A DNA stretch of 64,000 bases from Fibrobacterota bacterium. Its GTDB lineage: Bacteria > Fibrobacterota > Fibrobacteria > UBA11236. The position numbers and the translations under genes are program-made. Position 1 is the stretch's first letter; each line of letters opens with the position of its first letter. The notes below the pieces were generated by a model that saw nothing but the letters and a program-made list of their open reading frames with translations, searched no databases and was not told where the DNA came from. This document shows, in pieces, positions 23,706-32,900 of this stretch. The stretch covers positions 1 through 64,000 of the forward strand of contig JAQBPO010000049.1 in assembly GCA_028287465.1 (NCBI GenBank), given 5' to 3'.

Positions 23706-24062
23706 ATGGCCTTGAACGGAGTCGGCGGAAACGGCGGTTCGGCCCTGGAGCGGTTCCAGGCGATCCGCGATTCGGCCAAGAAGAAAATCGACGGGGAGGA
23801 CGGACAGGCCGGCCTCGCCGAATTGATCAAGCGCAAGCAGGCGCAATTGGGAACGGCCGGCATCGCGGCCAAGCCTACGGCGGAGCGCATCCCGCCCGGG
23901 CTTGGTACCGCGGGGCGGGCCGCCGGCAATGCCGGAGCTTCCCAGGCCGCTACAGGGAATGCCGCCTCCATGCTCGGCCCCGCCGGGTACGGGAAAACGG
24001 GCGGCTTGCAGAAACAGGATTCCAGGCCTACTCTGGGTAGGCACGTCGATTTCATGGCTTAG
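23706..24062 (+). CDS. Unknown protein between flgC and fliE
   Basis: A 118-aa protein in the flagellar operon, 55 nt after flgC and 8 nt before fliE. The N-terminal half is helical and charged (ALERFQAIRDSAKKKIDGEDGQAGLAELIKRKQAQLG). The middle is low-complexity Gly/Ala/Asn, and the end is a compact basic motif (RPTLGRHVDFMA). No signal peptide or membrane segment is visible. I do not recognise a family. The context suggests a rod- or export-associated accessory component, and the disordered middle could suit a protein secreted through the export gate. The ATG overlaps no other gene and the codon usage looks like that of its neighbours. Confidence 0.7.
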   Translation: MALNGVGGNGGSALERFQAIRDSAKKKIDGEDGQAGLAELIKRKQAQLGTAGIAAKPTAERIPPGLGTAGRAAGNAGASQAATGNAASMLGPAGYGKTGGLQKQDSRPTLGRHVDFMA

Positions 24063-24070
24063 GAGACGAT

Positions 24071-24385
24071 ATGGCAGATCTGAATCCCATCTTCAATGTC
24101 GGTCTCCCGAAGGAGATCGAGCTGGCCCCATCGAGCCAGCCCGCGGCCAAGCCCAAGGAGGGCGGGGTCAATTTCAACGACATGTTCAATGGCTTCCTCA
24201 AGGACGTCAACGAGATGCAGTTGAAGGCGGATCAATCCATCCAGAAGATGGTTTCGGGGGAGGTAAAGGACGTCCACCAGGTCATGTTGGCCGTAGGCGA
24301 GGCCAAGGTGGCCTTCAACCTCCTCCTGGAAATCCGGAATAAGACGATGGAAGCGTACCAGGAAGTGATGAGGATGAGAGGGTAG
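24071..24385 (+). CDS. fliE: Flagellar hook-basal body protein FliE
   Basis: A small adaptor (104 aa) linking the MS ring to the rod. The C-terminal signature is visible: NFNDMFNGFLKDVNEMQLKADQSIQKMVSGEVKDVHQVMLAVGEAKVAFNLLLEIRNKTMEAYQEVMRM. The start ATG is preceded by AGGAGAC. It is followed by an unusual 259-nt gap before fliF. Confidence 0.94.
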   Translation: MADLNPIFNVGLPKEIELAPSSQPAAKPKEGGVNFNDMFNGFLKDVNEMQLKADQSIQKMVSGEVKDVHQVMLAVGEAKVAFNLLLEIRNKTMEAYQEVMRMRG

Positions 24386-24426
24386 GCCAACGGGCCGCCC
24401 AAGAGAGAATGCAAAAGCCGAAATGA

Positions 24427-24535
24427 AAAGCGGAAAGTTCAAAATGGCGGATTCGCAGCAGGTTGCCGCCCCCGGGAAGCGCCGGGGGAACGCCCTGCCG
24501 TCCGCCCAAGGCGCCCCTCTTCGCCTTTCCGCTTT
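24427..24535 (+). repeat. Long snap-back inverted repeat in the fliE-fliF gap
   Basis: The gap folds on itself. The outer arms AAAGCGGAAAG (24427-24437) and CTTTCCGCTTT (24525-24535) are perfect complements, and an inner stem CCCCCGG (24469-24475) / CCGGGGG (24482-24488) closes on a 6-nt loop, with partial pairing between. It has no coding potential and no terminal T-run. It may tune fliF expression relative to fliE or stabilise mRNA ends. Confidence 0.55.
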
Positions 24536-24644
24536 CCATTTTGGGTTCCTTCCCGTACTCCCTCCCATATCGTTCATCGGTTCCGATCCTGAAGTCCTTT
24601 AATCTTTTTTCCAGTACCGCACCCACGCCCACGCAGAGGTCTGA

Positions 24645-26234
24645 ATGTCCGAATACCTGAAGCAGCTCATCATCCAGCTCCGCGCCATCTGGGATAAGCT
24701 GAACGCCACCCAGAAGGCCATCATGATCGCCACTTCGACGGTGGTGGTCGCGGGGATGATCAGCATCATCGCCTGGTCGGCCACGGGCGGCGGCGGAAGC
24801 GGGAGCGATTCCGGGTTCTCCACCCTGTTCGTGAACCTTGAAGCGGAAGACGCCGCCAAGGTGACGGATGCGCTCAAGGAGATGAAGGTGCCTTACAAGC
24901 TCGAGAACAGCGGGCACCAGGTCACCGTCCCCAAGGAGCAGCTTTACGAGGCCCGCATGCAGATGGCGCGCCTGGGACTGCCCCAGACCGGCGGCCAGGG
25001 CTACGAGATCTTCGACAAACTGCACCTGGGCATGACCGATTTCGTCCAGAACCTGAACTACCGGCGCGCCCTGGAAGGCGAGCTTTCCCGTACCATCGAG
25101 AGCCTTCACGAGGTGGACAAGGCCCGCGTGCACGTCACCATCCCCAAGCCCTCCCTGTTCACGGAAAAGAAGGAGGAGGCGACCGCTTCGGTCATCCTGA
25201 AGCTGCGCCCCGGCGAGGAAATCAACGATCGCCAGGTCCGCGGCATCGCCCATCTCGTCGCGAGTTCCGTCGAAGGCCTCAAGGCCCGCCAGGTTTCCGT
25301 GCTGGACATCCACGGCAACATGCTCACCAAGGGCTTCGCCGACAACCAGTTGGCCGAGCAGACCGACCATAACCAATCCCTGCAGAACAGCGTGGAGCAT
25401 GAGCTGGAGCAGAAGATCGACGACATTTTCCAGGGCCTGCTGGGACCGAACAAGACCCGGGTGAAGGTCTCGGCGGAACTGGATTTCGATCAGGTGCAGA
25501 AGACGGTGGAGTCCTACGACCCCAACACCAAGGTCATCCGTTCCCAGCAGCGGGACGAGAACTCCCTGAAGGGCGCCCCCCAGGCGGGGTCGACCGAACA
25601 GAAGGAGGGATCCATCACCAATTACGAATTCGACAAGACCATGGCCTCCATCATCAGCACGCCCGGCGCCCGCAAGCGCATCACGGTATCGGTTGCGGTG
25701 GACGGGACCTATAAGACCACGGGCAAGGAAGGCGAACGCCAGTACGTGCCCCGTACCCAGGAGGATCTGGACAAGTTCACCGCCCTGGTCAAGAACGCCG
25801 TCGGCTTCAAGCCCGGGACCAAGGACGAGGTCTTCGTCACCAATGTGCAATTCGACAACCAGTTCATCGCGGACGAGCAGCAGGAGATGCAGAAGATCGA
25901 AAAGCTGGAACGTTGGAACTGGCTCAAGAAGTACGGCGTAATCATCCTGATCGCCCTGTTCGGCCTCTGGTTCTTCCGCGGCCTGGTGCAGAACCTGGCG
26001 TCGGCCATGAACCCGCCGGTCCCCAAGTACGTAGGCCTGAACCTGGAACCGGAGGACGAAAAGGTTCCTCAAAATGTCCAAAAACAACGGGACATCCTCG
26101 AACGCGTGGAGTTCATGACCCGCACCGAGCCCATCAATATCGCCAACCTCATCAAAACGTGGCTCCACGAGGAGAAAATACGGGACAATGGTGGTAGCGG
26201 CGGCAAGAAGAAACAGCCCGCGGGCAAGGATTAA
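24645..26234 (+). CDS. fliF: Flagellar MS-ring protein FliF
   Basis: Forms the membrane/supramembrane ring on which the motor and export gate assemble. There is an N-terminal transmembrane helix (about 24-46), ring-building motifs in the periplasmic region (LGLPQTGGQGYEIFDKLHLGMTDFVQNLNYRRALEGELSRTIES, ARVHVTIPKPSLF, ASVILKLRPGEEI), a second helix near 428-450 and a short cytoplasmic FliG-binding tail (EPINIANLIKTWLHEEK). It is 529 aa with a lysine-rich end. The ATG has AGAGG about 7 nt upstream. Confidence 0.95.
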   Translation: MSEYLKQLIIQLRAIWDKLNATQKAIMIATSTVVVAGMISIIAWSATGGGGSGSDSGFSTLFVNLEAEDAAKVTDALKEMKVPYKLENSGHQVTVPKEQLYEARMQMARLGLPQTGGQGYEIFDKLHLGMTDFVQNLNYRRALEGELSRTIESLHEVDKARVHVTIPKPSLFTEKKEEATASVILKLRPGEEINDRQVRGIAHLVASSVEGLKARQVSVLDIHGNMLTKGFADNQLAEQTDHNQSLQNSVEHELEQKIDDIFQGLLGPNKTRVKVSAELDFDQVQKTVESYDPNTKVIRSQQRDENSLKGAPQAGSTEQKEGSITNYEFDKTMASIISTPGARKRITVSVAVDGTYKTTGKEGERQYVPRTQEDLDKFTALVKNAVGFKPGTKDEVFVTNVQFDNQFIADEQQEMQKIEKLERWNWLKKYGVIILIALFGLWFFRGLVQNLASAMNPPVPKYVGLNLEPEDEKVPQNVQKQRDILERVEFMTRTEPINIANLIKTWLHEEKIRDNGGSGGKKKQPAGKD

Positions 26235-26239
26235 TAGAC

Positions 26240-27301
26240 ATGCCGGAAGCGAAAACGGAAACCGAAGGCAAAGCCGGCGAAGGGGCCATCCCCAACCTGT
26301 CCGGGATACCCGGGCCCACCAAGGCCGCGGTGATGATGGTGACCCTCGGGCCGGAGGCCTGCGCCCAGATTTTCAAGAGCCTGGACGACGAGGACGTGGA
26401 AATCCTTACCGCCGAGATCGCCCGCCTGGAAGGCATCACCCCGGAAACGCGCGAACGCGTTCTGGAGGAATTCCACCAGATGGCCGTGGCGCAGAAGTTC
26501 ATCCTGCAGGGCGGCGTCGAGTACGCCAGGGTGGCGCTGGAAGCGGCCATGGGCCCGCGCCGCGCCAAGGAAATCCTGGAGAAGGTCCAGAGCACCATCC
26601 GCACCACCGGCTTCAGCCTGCTGCAGGACGTGGATCCCTCCCAGCTCGTCAACTTCATCCAGAAGGAACATCCCCAGACCATCGCCCTCCTGCTCGCGCA
26701 CATGGACGCTTCCATGTCCGCGCCCATCCTTTCGGCCCTGCCCCAGGAATTGCAGGTGGACGTCACCACCCGCCTCGCCACCATGCAGAGCGTTTCTCCC
26801 GACGTGCTTGAACAGGTCGAGGAAGTGCTGGCCCTGCAGATGAAGAGCCTGTTCGGCGGCAACGTCTCCGAAGTGGGCGGCGTCAAGTTCGTGGCGGAGA
26901 TGCTGAACCAGGTCGACCGCGGCGCGGAGAAGAACATCCTGGGCAACCTGGAGCGCGAGAATCCGGAACTGGCCACGGAGATCAAGAACCTCATGTTCGT
27001 CTTCGAGGACATCATGCTCCTGGACGACAAGGGCATCCAGCGCATGCTCAAGGAAGTGGACACCAAGGAACTGGCCCTGGCCCTCAAGGGCGCCAGCGAT
27101 ACGGTGGGAGACAAGTTCTTCAAGAACATGTCCAGCCGCGCCTCCGAAATGATGAAGGAAGACATGTCGTTCATGGGCCCGGTCCGCGTGAAGGACGTGG
27201 AAGGCGCGCAGCAGCGCATCGTGGATATCGTAAGGCGCCTCGAGGACGACGGGGAAATCATCATATCCGGCCGTGGCGGGGATGACGAGATAGTCGTATG
27301 A
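26240..27301 (+). CDS. fliG: Flagellar motor switch protein FliG
   Basis: The rotor protein that receives torque from the stator and binds FliF. All three armadillo-like domains are present: an N-terminal segment with TKAAVMMVTLGPEACAQIFKSLDDEDVEILTAEIARLE, a middle EHPQTIALLLAHM motif, and a C-terminal torque helix region (MFVFEDIMLLDDKGIQRMLKEVDTKELALALKG). The length of 353 aa is normal. It begins 5 nt after fliF, and its last bases overlap fliH (ATGA). Confidence 0.95.
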   Translation: MPEAKTETEGKAGEGAIPNLSGIPGPTKAAVMMVTLGPEACAQIFKSLDDEDVEILTAEIARLEGITPETRERVLEEFHQMAVAQKFILQGGVEYARVALEAAMGPRRAKEILEKVQSTIRTTGFSLLQDVDPSQLVNFIQKEHPQTIALLLAHMDASMSAPILSALPQELQVDVTTRLATMQSVSPDVLEQVEEVLALQMKSLFGGNVSEVGGVKFVAEMLNQVDRGAEKNILGNLERENPELATEIKNLMFVFEDIMLLDDKGIQRMLKEVDTKELALALKGASDTVGDKFFKNMSSRASEMMKEDMSFMGPVRVKDVEGAQQRIVDIVRRLEDDGEIIISGRGGDDEIVV

Positions 27302-28149
27302 CGATCGGGAGGTCCCAGGCAGGCGGCCTGCAAGGCAAGGACAAGGAAGCCCCCGCGGACGGGCCCGCCCGGGTCATGAAACAGACCGATTGGGGAGCCG
27401 TGCCGGATCAGGGGATGAAAGGGTTCCCCATGGCCGCGTTCAGCGTTCCCGGCCGGGCCCAGCCCAAGCCCAGTGCCACCGATGTCAAGATCGCCGAAAT
27501 GGAACGCGCCGCGCGCAAGTCGGACGCCGCCCATAAACTGGCCCTGGAACAATCCGCCCGTGACGGGGAAACCGCCTCCCGCGCCGCCATGGCCCGCGGC
27601 AGGGAAGAGGGGATGCGCGAGGGGGAAACCCGCGCCTGGGAAAAATACCTGCTGGCCCTGGAGGAAATGCGCGGCAATGCCGCCATGGCCCTGGACGCCA
27701 TGTCCCGGGAAAAGGCGTCCCTGTTCCTGGAATTCGAAGGCCAGGTTCTGGAATTGGTCTCCGCCACCTTCCACCGCGTCTTCGAAGGCTTCGCCAGGGA
27801 CCATGTCGAGGCCGTCCTGCCCCTTCTCAAGAAGGCCGTAAACGCCCTGGGGCAGGTCACGACCGTGACCTTGAAGGTCAATCCCTCCGACTACAAGACG
27901 GTACAGGACAACCAGGATTTCTGGTTGCCCGTGGACGCGGGCCTCAAGGATATCCGGATCGTCGCCGACGACCGCATCCAGAAGGGCGGTTGCTTCGTGG
28001 AATCGGATTCCACTTCCGTCAGCCTCCAGGCGGACGAGCTCGCCGGCCGCATCGACGAAGAGCTGAAACGGATCTTCATCGCCAAGGCCCAGGCGATCAA
28101 AGGCCCCGATGCCGGGGCGGCCGACGCCGAAGTCCCCGGGGATCCCTGA
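27298..28149 (+). CDS. fliH: Flagellar export protein FliH
   Basis: Regulatory stator of the flagellar export ATPase FliI. It has a long N-terminal low-complexity part, an Ala/Glu/Arg-rich helical region (about 60-140) and a C-terminal globular domain with the characteristic IQKGGCFVESDSTSVSLQADELAGRIDEELKRIF. The 283-aa length is within the family range. The ATG overlaps the fliG stop. Confidence 0.9.
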   Translation: MTIGRSQAGGLQGKDKEAPADGPARVMKQTDWGAVPDQGMKGFPMAAFSVPGRAQPKPSATDVKIAEMERAARKSDAAHKLALEQSARDGETASRAAMARGREEGMREGETRAWEKYLLALEEMRGNAAMALDAMSREKASLFLEFEGQVLELVSATFHRVFEGFARDHVEAVLPLLKKAVNALGQVTTVTLKVNPSDYKTVQDNQDFWLPVDAGLKDIRIVADDRIQKGGCFVESDSTSVSLQADELAGRIDEELKRIFIAKAQAIKGPDAGAADAEVPGDP

Positions 28150-28150
28150 A

Positions 28151-29473
28151 TTGAACCCGGATTCCGGCCTTTCCCCTTACGCCCAGGCGCTCGATGCCAT
28201 GTGCCTGGCGCCCATCCGCGCCAAGATAGTCCAGGTCATCGGCCTGGTGATGGAAAGCACCGGATTGTCCGCCAGCCTCGGCGAAATCTGCGCCGTATTC
28301 GACGGCCAGAAGCGGATCGGCCAGGCCGAGGTGGTGGGCTTCCGCCGCAAGACCACCTTGCTCATGTCCCTGGGCCAATTGGACGGCCTGCGCCCGGGCA
28401 TGGAAGTGATGGCCACGGGCCAGGTCTTTTCCGTGCGCGTGGGACCCCAGCTCCTGGGAAGGGTCCTGGACGGCCTCGGGGAACCCATCGACGGCAAAGG
28501 GGCCATGCTCCTCCCCGAGCAGGGCCGCGTCAACAACAGCCCGCCCAACCCCCTGGATCGCCGCCGCATCACCGAACCCATGATCACGGGCGTCCGCGCC
28601 ATAGACGGGTTCAAGACCGTGGGCAAGGGCCAGCGCGTGGGCCTCTTCGCCGGTTCCGGAGTCGGCAAATCCGTGCTGCTGGGAATGATCGCCCGCAATT
28701 GCAAGGCCCAGGTCAACGTGATCGCCCTGATCGGCGAACGCGGTCGCGAGGTCAAGGAATTCCTGGAGAAGGATCTGGGCACCGAAGGCCTGGCCCGTTC
28801 CGTCGTTGTCGTGGCCACTTCCGATCAGCCCGCTCTCATCCGGCTGAAGGCGGCCATGGTGGCCACCGCCATCGCCGAGTATTTCCGGGACCAGGGCGCC
28901 GACGTCATGCTGATGATGGATTCCTCCACGCGCCTGGCCATGGCCCAGCGCGAGATCGGCCTGGCCATCGGGGAACCGCCCTCCACGCGCGGCTACACCC
29001 CTTCGGTCTTCGCCATGCTCCCGCGCCTCATGGAGCGCGCGGGCATGGGCAAGACCGGTTCGATAACCGCCCTGTACACCGTGCTGGTCGAAGGCGACGA
29101 CATGGACGAACCCGTGGCGGACGCCGTCCGTTCCGTGCTGGACGGGCATATCGTGCTTTCCCGATCCCTGGCCCACCGCAACCATTTCCCCGCCATCGAC
29201 GTCCTCAAGAGCGTGAGCCGCTGCATGACGGACGTAACGGCAAAGGACCATCGAGCCGCCATTGGGAAGCTCCTCAACTACATGGCCGTCTACGCGGACG
29301 CCGAGGACATGGTGAACCTGGGCGCATACGCGCGCGGATCGAACCCGCAATTGGACATGGCCATCGCCATCCATCCCGAGGTCGACAAGTTCCTCATCCA
29401 GGCGGTGGACGACAAGAGCGAATTCAAGGCGACGGTCGATAAAATCTCGGCCTTGGCGGGGGCCGTCAAGTGA
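28151..29473 (+). CDS. fliI: Flagellum-specific ATP synthase FliI
   Basis: The hexameric ATPase of the flagellar type III export apparatus. It has a P-loop GSGVGKS (about residues 168-174), Walker B-type DVMLMMDSSTRLAMAQREIGLA, the family block GEPPSTRGYTPSVFAMLPRLMERAG, and a C-terminal dodecamer-contact region. It is 440 aa from the TTG at 28151, which sits 1 nt after the fliH stop with GGGGAT upstream; an ATG at 28109 inside fliH is an alternative start. Confidence 0.93.
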   Translation: MNPDSGLSPYAQALDAMCLAPIRAKIVQVIGLVMESTGLSASLGEICAVFDGQKRIGQAEVVGFRRKTTLLMSLGQLDGLRPGMEVMATGQVFSVRVGPQLLGRVLDGLGEPIDGKGAMLLPEQGRVNNSPPNPLDRRRITEPMITGVRAIDGFKTVGKGQRVGLFAGSGVGKSVLLGMIARNCKAQVNVIALIGERGREVKEFLEKDLGTEGLARSVVVVATSDQPALIRLKAAMVATAIAEYFRDQGADVMLMMDSSTRLAMAQREIGLAIGEPPSTRGYTPSVFAMLPRLMERAGMGKTGSITALYTVLVEGDDMDEPVADAVRSVLDGHIVLSRSLAHRNHFPAIDVLKSVSRCMTDVTAKDHRAAIGKLLNYMAVYADAEDMVNLGAYARGSNPQLDMAIAIHPEVDKFLIQAVDDKSEFKATVDKISALAGAVK

Positions 29474-29949
29474 AGGCATTCAAGTTCAACCTCGAGCAGG
29501 TCCTGCGCATGAAGGTCTGGCGGGAAGAGGAGGCCAAGAAGGCGCTCGCCGTGGAGGTGTCCGCCCTGGAGCTGCTCAAGGCCAGGCTCTCCGAGTTGCA
29601 AGGCGAACTCAAGGTGCTTTGGGATGCGGACGCCAAGGGCGAGGAACCGATCATCGATTACCGCGGCCGGCTGGGGATACTCCAGTACGCCCGGCATATG
29701 GGCACCCTGATTTCCGGCCAGGAAGGCACCATCGCCGAGCAAGGCGAGAGGCTGAAGCAGAAATCCGATCTGCTTCTCAAGGCCATGCAGGAGCGCAAGG
29801 TGCTGGAGAAGCTCAAGGAGCGCCGCAAGGCCGAATACAGGCTGGAACGGAACCGCTTCGAGTACGCGAAACTGGACGAAGCGTCGGCGGGGTACCTGCG
29901 ACGGCTCGCCGATCAAGAAAACGATCTCAAGGAAGAGATTGGGCAATGA
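29470..29949 (+). CDS. fliJ: Flagellar export chaperone FliJ
   Basis: A 159-aa all-helical coiled-coil protein that binds FliI and escorts chaperones. It starts KAFKFNLEQVLRMKVWREEEAKKALAVE, the usual FliJ opening, and continues as charged heptads to the end. The GTG start overlaps the fliI stop (GTGA). It is the last flagellar gene recognised in the unit. Confidence 0.88.
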   Translation: MKAFKFNLEQVLRMKVWREEEAKKALAVEVSALELLKARLSELQGELKVLWDADAKGEEPIIDYRGRLGILQYARHMGTLISGQEGTIAEQGERLKQKSDLLLKAMQERKVLEKLKERRKAEYRLERNRFEYAKLDEASAGYLRRLADQENDLKEEIGQ

Positions 29950-29983
29950 GGATCCGCTCTTCATCGCCGAATCGCCGCGGGTG

Positions 29984-32900
29984 ATGCGCTCCCCGATAGC
30001 TCTCGCGGTCGCGGCCGTTCTCGTCGCCTGCGCTCCCGCGCTCGCGCTCGTCCACAGCATTACCGATTTCCGCGCGGACAGTTCCACGACCCCAGGCGAC
30101 ATCTACCGGCTGGACCTTGCCTGGGGCGATTCCCTCCTTCTCCAACCCGAGTCCTTCCGCTATACCAGCGTCAAGACCATACGCCTGAGCGATGGCAAAT
30201 ACAATGACGGGGACGCAGGTTCCTCTCCCGTGGCGGCCTCGACGGGCCTTTTTAAATTCAAGATCGCCTACCTTTCCTGGAAGGCCGCCCTCCACGACAA
30301 CGCCACCGCCCCGCCCAGCAAGGAGGCCCCGCGGGCCAATATCGTGACCCGCGTCGTCGATCTCAGTCCCGATGTCGCCGTTATCGACGACTCCGCGAAA
30401 ACGATAGCCTCCCAGGAGAACGTCCCGGATACCTTCAGCCCCCATATATTCACATACAGCAATGGACCTCCCGCCCCGACTTACCTCAATTTCTCCTCGG
30501 AGGGAACCGATTACGTAGCCTATTGGGGATCCGGAACGCCGAACGGTCCCGTGAGACGGACCACCCAGAAAGAGATCAATCCCTTCACGGGCGTGGGGGC
30601 GGGAACCTACGTTCCCACCGCCGCCCCCATCGCCACCGGGGGCTTCGGAAGGTTGTCCTCCGCCGTGATCCCGGGATCCGGGGTCTCCAAGACCGTTGTC
30701 GCTTATGAGACGGATTTCGCTGCCCGCCAATTCCACGTGCGTTGGGAAAACCTGGCGGGCGCAGGATCCTCGGTCGTTTCCGCCTTCTATTCGAGGCCGG
30801 TATTCCCGGAGGATTTCGCCGTGGCCGCGGATTCCGCCGAAAACTCCCTGGTGCTCTGGCGCGAGGACTCCGCCTTGTATGCCGTGGCATTCGATCAGAA
30901 CCATGTCCAAACCCAGGCGCCCGTCCTGATCCAGGCCGGGATCCTCCTCAGGGATACCGTGCTTGACCATATGTACCGGCCTTATGCGGTGGCCAGCCTG
31001 ACCCGGGGACATTTCATCATCGCCTATGCGGATCCGAGCGGCCCCGATTGCAATATCTCCCTGCGCTACGTGACCATGCCCGGTTCAGGCGGATGGTCGG
31101 TCAGCGCCCCGGTCCCCCTCACAGCCAACCATTTCAACCTGTTCCCGGACATCGGCACGGCGGCCGATCGCGTCGTCATCGGTTATTTCCAGCGCCCCAC
31201 CGCCGGCGCTCCGGGAGGAGCCCGCCGTTTCATGGGATCGATCCTGCCCAAGACCGGGAATACCCTTTCGCTCAATGTCGGCCGTACGGATCTCGATTTC
31301 GCGAACGAGAACATAAGCTTCGCCGGCATCAGTTCCAATTGGGATCGGTACCATTGGTTCAAGGCCGCCAGCGTCTCCATCGACGGCAAGGGCAATGTGG
31401 TGGCGGCCTACGACAGCGGGACCCACGCCAAGGTCGCCTTGGTGCGGAATACCCCCATCTATTACGATTCCGGCCATTTCGTCAGCAAGAGCTTCCAGTT
31501 CGGGAACGTGGCCATACCGGCCTTCGTATTCAATCCCGCTACGGACTCGGTGGCCCTCCGATCCTTCACCGCCTCGAATACGGATCTGGGGAATACCCGT
31601 TTCCTGGTCGCGCTTTCCACGGACAACACCTTCTCCGGGGCCGGTTCCACGTTTCAGAGCGTGGCATCTCTCCCCCCGGTCCAAGGGCCCGCCTCCCCCG
31701 AGATCAAATCCAACGCCAGGTATTTCAAGTATAGGTTCAACCTCGTCACCACCAAGACCGGAAGCCCCACCACCACCAACCTCACCTCTCCCAAGATCTC
31801 CGACCTGACCCTGGGCTACAATATCAAGCCTTGGACACCCGTGGTCGATTCCATCCGGACGGGGACCGCGGCCCAGGCCGCGTATAATCCGGCCACAGCG
31901 TATTCCCTGCTCCCGCGCAAGGATTCCCTGAAGCTCGTCTGCTCCGGTTTCGACGTCGACGACAATGGCCTGGAATTCCGCCTCTCCCTCGGGACCGTGG
32001 TGCTCAAGGCCGTCACCGGCACCCGGGTGTCCCCCGGCAATTACACCGCCACCATCACCATCCTGCCCCCCGACACCCTCTCGAATCCGTTGAACCTCGT
32101 CCTGACCACCGTGGACGCCGATACGTGGAGCAGCCGCGGCAAGGGCCTGGCTTTCGGCTACCAGAACGTGGCGCCCTCCCAGACGCTCAAGGTATTCCGC
32201 AACCGGGGGAGGGATTCGTCCTCCGTTTTCCGTCCCACCGGCGGCGGGGTGGACACCCTTTCCCCCGTGGACGGTTCCGTCATCTATGTCCAGGCGGGGG
32301 ATTCGCTCACCGTGAAGGCGGCCTATGCGGACGCGAACGACAACAGCCTCACGGCCACCTGGCTCAAGAACTCGGCGATCCTGGGCACGCGCGCCTTGCC
32401 CGTATCGGATTCCCTGGTCCTGAAATTCGCCCCGGACCTCCTGGCGCCCATCATCGATACCCTCGCCATGAAGATCGGGGACAAGGACACGACCGTAACC
32501 TTCAGGATACTTGTCCGGCCGAACCGCATACCCGGCATCGATTCCGTCTTCCATGCCTCATACGTGTCCAAGGACGGGACCGTCATGACCGGTCCTTTCG
32601 ACAAGGTCAAGGACTTCGCCGCCGATACCGGCCTCCTGATCCCCATCGGGCTTCCGGCCACCCTCCGGGCGGGCACCGGCGACGTCGATCCGAACGATCC
32701 CCTCTCGGTCAGGTGGCGCGTCTGGAGGCTTCCCCCGACTTGCGCGCCTTCGAATCCCGCCTGTTACGTCCAAGCCGATTCGGGAACCGGATCCTCCCTC
32801 ACCCGGACCTTCACTTCCCTGGAACGCTTCGTCACCGTCCGCGTTACGGACCTTTCCGGGGCCTTCCTGGAGCGGCGGGTGTGGATGGAATACCCCATCC

